Shown one piece after another: positions 61,293 through 64,000 of a stretch of 64,000 bases of DNA. This DNA comes from CAZOOK01 sp964581385 (GTDB lineage Bacteria > Pseudomonadota > Gammaproteobacteria > Nevskiales > Nevskiaceae). Every line of letters starts with the position of its first letter. Positions within the stretch are counted from its first letter, which is position 1. The translations under genes were made by a program, and so were the position numbers. The DNA lies in NCBI GenBank assembly GCA_964581385.1, contig CAZOOK010000013.1:62001-126000 (forward strand), in the 5' to 3' direction. The notes below the pieces were generated by a model that saw only the letters and a program-made list of their open reading frames with translations, was not told where the DNA came from and made no database searches.

Positions 61293-61549
61293 CCCTAGCC
61301 CGCATATCTCACAGGGCCGCCGGAGAATCCCGTGCTTCTTACCTTACCCGTTGTGTTTTTATGGACGATCGCCACGAACAGCGTGTCGGAAGATTCTCCG
61401 GCTGGATTGGCGCTGGCCTGCCTGCGGGGCATTGGGCTTGAACCTCACTCAACCGATGGAACTACCATCGGTTTCGCTCCGGTCCGGCGCCCACCGCCTC
61501 CTCGGCAACGACCATCACTCAATCCCCCTGTGAGATATGCGGGCTAGGG
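61293..61549. repeat. 257-bp highly structured inverted-repeat element (MITE-like)
   Basis: A 24-bp perfect inverted repeat (61293-61316 and 61526-61549) encloses further complementary pairs: 11 bp at 61319-61329/61392-61402 (GCCGGAGAATC), 8 bp with one wobble at 61409-61416/61484-61491, and a 9-bp hairpin at 61451-61459/61465-61473 (AACCGATGG). Its boundaries fall exactly between the converging DUF4169 and malQ genes. Either a non-autonomous mobile element or a structured RNA; no open frame inside is convincing. Confidence 0.7.
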
Positions 61550-61563
61550 ACTGTCGCCCTAGA

Positions 61564-63654
61564 TCACCCGCTTGCTTTGCGGTGAGAGTTCATGGCCTTG
61601 AGTCGCGCGGACACTTCAGCGGTGGAAAGCAATGTATCCGCTTCCCCAGGCAGCCTGCGCTGCCAGTTCGGGTGCTGGTCGATGGTGCCGGGAATGTTCG
61701 GTTGTTCGATAAGCGCGAGCGCGTCTTCCACCGGCAGCAGCGCGAGTGGCGACGGCGTGCGTGCAATAAAAGCGGCAGCGGCATCGGCGACGGGACTGGT
61801 GCTGTCGATTGCCGGCGTTTCGCCTTGCGCTACGCCGGCATAGCAGAACGCGCTCCATAACTTGTCGCGATCCTCGGCGCGCGCGACATTTTCACGCGCT
61901 TCATCGGTGTGCGGGCCGAACAGGTCGAGCCGCTGGCGCCATTCGATGTCACGACCGCGCCACCAGCCGGCGATGGTTGGCAGATCGTGCGTGGTCGTCA
62001 TCGCTACCGCCTCGGCGGGCCAGCGCGCCGGCTCCACGAACAGACCCCAGTCGCGCTCGAACCAGAGCACGCGCATGCCGAGAATGCCGGCGCCCGCCAG
62101 GCGCTCGCGGAAGCCTTCCGGCACCGTGCCCATGTCCTCGCCGATGATGACGGCGCGATGCCGCCACGATTCCAGTGCGATGAGCTTGAAGAGGTCATCG
62201 ATCGGATAATGCAGATACGCGCCTTCGGTCGCTTTGGCGCCGTCCGGCACCAGCCACAGACGGCCGAGGCCGAGCACATGGTCGATGCGCAGGCCGCCGA
62301 CATTGCGCAATTGCGCACGCAGCATTTCGAGGAACGGCGCATAGCCGTGCAGATGGAGTGCGCGTGGTGAGAACGCGGTGAGGCCCCAGTTCTGACCGAC
62401 GGCGTTGATGTAGTCGGGTGGTGCGCCGACGCTGACGCCGATCAGCATGTCATGGTGCCGGCTCCAGCCATGACTGCCACCGCCATCGGTACCGACTGCG
62501 AGGTCGCCGATCAGTCCGATCGCCATGCCGGCACTGCGTGCAGTGTCTTGCGCGGAACGCAGGCCGCGATCGGCGAGCCACTGCAGGAAGCTGTGAAAGC
62601 GAATTTCCTCCGCATGGTCCTCAGCGAACGCGGCGACTTTGGCGCTGCCGCTGTCGCGATACGCCGCTGGCCAATCGCGCCAGTTCCAGCGCGGCTTTTT
62701 GCCGGAGAAAAAATGCGCATGCAACGCTTCGAAGCGTGCGTGATCGCGCAAGGCGTCGCCGGCTTCGTCGCGGTAGCGCTGGAAATCCTGGCGCAAGGAA
62801 TCCGGTGCAGCGGTGAATCGGTCATGCAAGGTGCGCAGAATGCGCAGCCGCGCGCGTGCCGCCGCCGGCCAGTTCACCAGCGGCAGTGTTTCCAGCGCGG
62901 CGAGCTCATCGGCGAGGCCGGTATCGGCGATCGCTTCGCGCACCGCCGCCGGGCCGAACGCAGTCGCCGGATCGGCGTGCAAGGCATTGACGAACAGGCG
63001 GCTCGACGGCGAATAGGGACTAAAACGTTCGACATCGGCAGCAAACAGCGCGTGCATCGGGCTCACTGCGACGGCGTCGGCGCCGTGCGCGGCGGCGGCA
63101 CGTGCGAATTGCCTGAGGCCGGTGAAATCACCGATGCCACCGTCGCCTTTGCGGCGCAGCGCGTAGAGCTGCGCAGTGAGGCCCCACAGCTTGCGTGCGC
63201 CGGCGACGTCGGCAACACCGAAGCAACGCCGCGGCGCCACGGCGAGTGTGAAAGTGCTGTCGCCAATTTCGACACGGTGATAGCCCGATGCCGCGACGGC
63301 TGCCAGCACGAATTGTCCGTTCGCATCGCGCGTCGCCACGCCGTCGTTATGAGATCCTTCCTCGAATGCGATGCGATAGGGCGTCGTATCGCCGTTCGCA
63401 ACGCGGCCGCCGACACGCACGGGCTCGCCGACGCCGACGACGATCAGCGGCGGCGGTCGCGCGCCGTCGTTTTCGGCGTGCAAGCGCGCGAGGCTTTCAT
63501 TTACCTGTGCCGGTGTTTCGCAGGGAATTTCGAGCGCAATGAGAATCGCACGCACGGTTGCTGTGCTCACCTCGTGATGCTCGCCGCGATAATCGATCCA
63601 GCGTGTTGCCAGACCAGCGGCGTCGGCGAGCTGTTGCAGTGCAGCCTCGATCAT
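61564..63654 (-). CDS. malQ: 4-alpha-glucanotransferase
   Basis: A 696-residue GH77 enzyme, the usual length for MalQ. GLRIDHVLGLGRLWLVPDG has the nucleophile Asp, IIGEDMGTVPEGFRERL has the acid/base Glu, and TTTHDLPTIAGWW has the transition-state Asp. An N-terminal extension of about 140 residues is typical of bacterial MalQ. It transfers maltodextrin units between glucans. The ATG at 63654 overlaps the glgX stop by 4 bp (ATGA), so translation is coupled. It converges with the DUF4169 gene. Confidence 0.95.
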   Translation of the reverse strand: MIEAALQQLADAAGLATRWIDYRGEHHEVSTATVRAILIALEIPCETPAQVNESLARLHAENDGARPPPLIVVGVGEPVRVGGRVANGDTTPYRIAFEEGSHNDGVATRDANGQFVLAAVAASGYHRVEIGDSTFTLAVAPRRCFGVADVAGARKLWGLTAQLYALRRKGDGGIGDFTGLRQFARAAAAHGADAVAVSPMHALFAADVERFSPYSPSSRLFVNALHADPATAFGPAAVREAIADTGLADELAALETLPLVNWPAAARARLRILRTLHDRFTAAPDSLRQDFQRYRDEAGDALRDHARFEALHAHFFSGKKPRWNWRDWPAAYRDSGSAKVAAFAEDHAEEIRFHSFLQWLADRGLRSAQDTARSAGMAIGLIGDLAVGTDGGGSHGWSRHHDMLIGVSVGAPPDYINAVGQNWGLTAFSPRALHLHGYAPFLEMLRAQLRNVGGLRIDHVLGLGRLWLVPDGAKATEGAYLHYPIDDLFKLIALESWRHRAVIIGEDMGTVPEGFRERLAGAGILGMRVLWFERDWGLFVEPARWPAEAVAMTTTHDLPTIAGWWRGRDIEWRQRLDLFGPHTDEARENVARAEDRDKLWSAFCYAGVAQGETPAIDSTSPVADAAAAFIARTPSPLALLPVEDALALIEQPNIPGTIDQHPNWQRRLPGEADTLLSTAEVSARLKAMNSHRKASG

Positions 63655-64000
63655 CTTGTTTCCTCGCCCGGTCCCAGCGAAACGGGGGCTGGCTCCGCGC
63701 TGATTTCCGTGATGTGCGCTCCGAGCACGACGGCGCCGTGGGCAGCAACACGCATGTTGCCGGCGACCGAGTGTTCGGCCGAATCCGGATCCGCGCTGCT
63801 GATACGCAACCACCAGTCGAGCGCCGGAGCCGGCAGCGTGAAATCCATGTCTGCAGTGGCTGCGTTGACCAGCAACATCAGCACGCGCGTCACACCGTCG
63901 GTGTCGCGTCCGGCCGTGCGCACGGCGAAGGCGCGGCGTTCGGCGTTCTGCCAGGCTTCCGGTGTCATCGGTTCACCGCGCTCGTCGAACCAGGCGATGT
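63651..64000 (-). CDS. glgX: Glycogen debranching enzyme GlgX, C-terminal end (partial)
   Basis: The frame is open to the window edge, and only the C-terminal 115 codons are present. IAWFDERGEPMTPEAWQNAERRAFAVR is the conserved C-terminal beta-domain start of GlgX (WFRPDGxEMTPxDW in relatives), followed by RVLMLLVNAATADMDFTLP and the closing strand. GlgX removes alpha-1,6 branches from glycogen; with MalQ it forms a glycogen/maltodextrin utilisation operon. Its stop overlaps the malQ start. Confidence 0.85.
   Translation of the reverse strand, partial: IAWFDERGEPMTPEAWQNAERRAFAVRTAGRDTDGVTRVLMLLVNAATADMDFTLPAPALDWWLRISSADPDSAEHSVAGNMRVAAHGAVVLGAHITEISAEPAPVSLGPGEETR

Noticed and set aside
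61332..61547. 71-codon frame inside the 257-bp element
   Set aside because: Ends within the right inverted repeat, no ribosome site; explained by the repeat structure.
1..64000. CRISPR arrays or phage structural genes
   Set aside because: No regular direct-repeat/spacer pattern and no phage head, tail or integrase gene found.

Overview
The window looks like a GC-rich proteobacterial chromosome, probably gamma- or beta-proteobacterial. The evidence is an aerobic class Ia ribonucleotide reductase with the long NrdA form, RsmE, a cspA-type cold-shock gene, a Tas-like aldo-keto reductase, a REP/RAYT element and lipoprotein signals of Gram-negative type. The catabolic left half (fused acyl-CoA dehydrogenase, DapB-like oxidoreductase, SDR, crotonase, PaaX-like and LuxR/AraC regulators) would fit a steroid-, terpenoid- or lipid-degrading lineage such as the Nevskiales/Steroidobacterales. 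That taxonomic placement is inference only; there is no rRNA gene in the window.

Layout. 1-10.3 kb: a partial outer-membrane porin, an IS3-family transposase scrap, and a five-gene same-strand catabolic run (SDR, DapB-like protein, LuxR regulator, fused two-domain acyl-CoA dehydrogenase, FMN-binding flavoprotein) bracketed by two paralogous AraC regulators. A near-identical palindrome (TTCCCA-N2-TGGGAA) lies on the luxR start and upstream of the SDR gene and may be the operator of the run. 10.7-30 kb: exported proteins (a streptogramin-lyase-like propeller, a DUF6351 lipoprotein, two other propeller or repeat proteins, a large di-heme cytochrome c, a small secreted protein, a serine hydrolase) mixed with small redox and detoxification enzymes (GST, crotonase, quinone oxidoreductase, aldo-keto reductase) and hypotheticals.

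29.9-36 kb is the most mobile part: a desaturase and a PaaX-like regulator facing a broken crotonase gene, a truncated second copy of an orphan ribbon-helix-helix antitoxin-like gene, a RAYT transposase flanked by inverted REPs, and an AT-richer two-gene operon coding for a DUF262 (ParB-like nuclease) protein and an OLD-like ATPase-TOPRIM protein. That pair is the best candidate for a poorly described defence system.

36-64 kb is mostly core genome: nrdAB with an NrdR box, a membrane diguanylate cyclase, an ABC-2 exporter, an MBL hydrolase, a molybdopterin oxidoreductase, an aminopeptidase, rsmE, a dihydroorotase, tag (preceded by a partial copy of its own 5' end), a WbuC-like cupin, a TPR membrane protein, cysS, a Nudix hydrolase, an exonuclease, a cold-shock protein, a large sensor adenylate cyclase, a DUF4169 protein, a 257-bp highly structured inverted-repeat element, and malQ overlapping the 3' end of glgX.

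No tRNA, rRNA or CRISPR array was found. Motif and fold statements come from reading the translated sequence; no database search was run.
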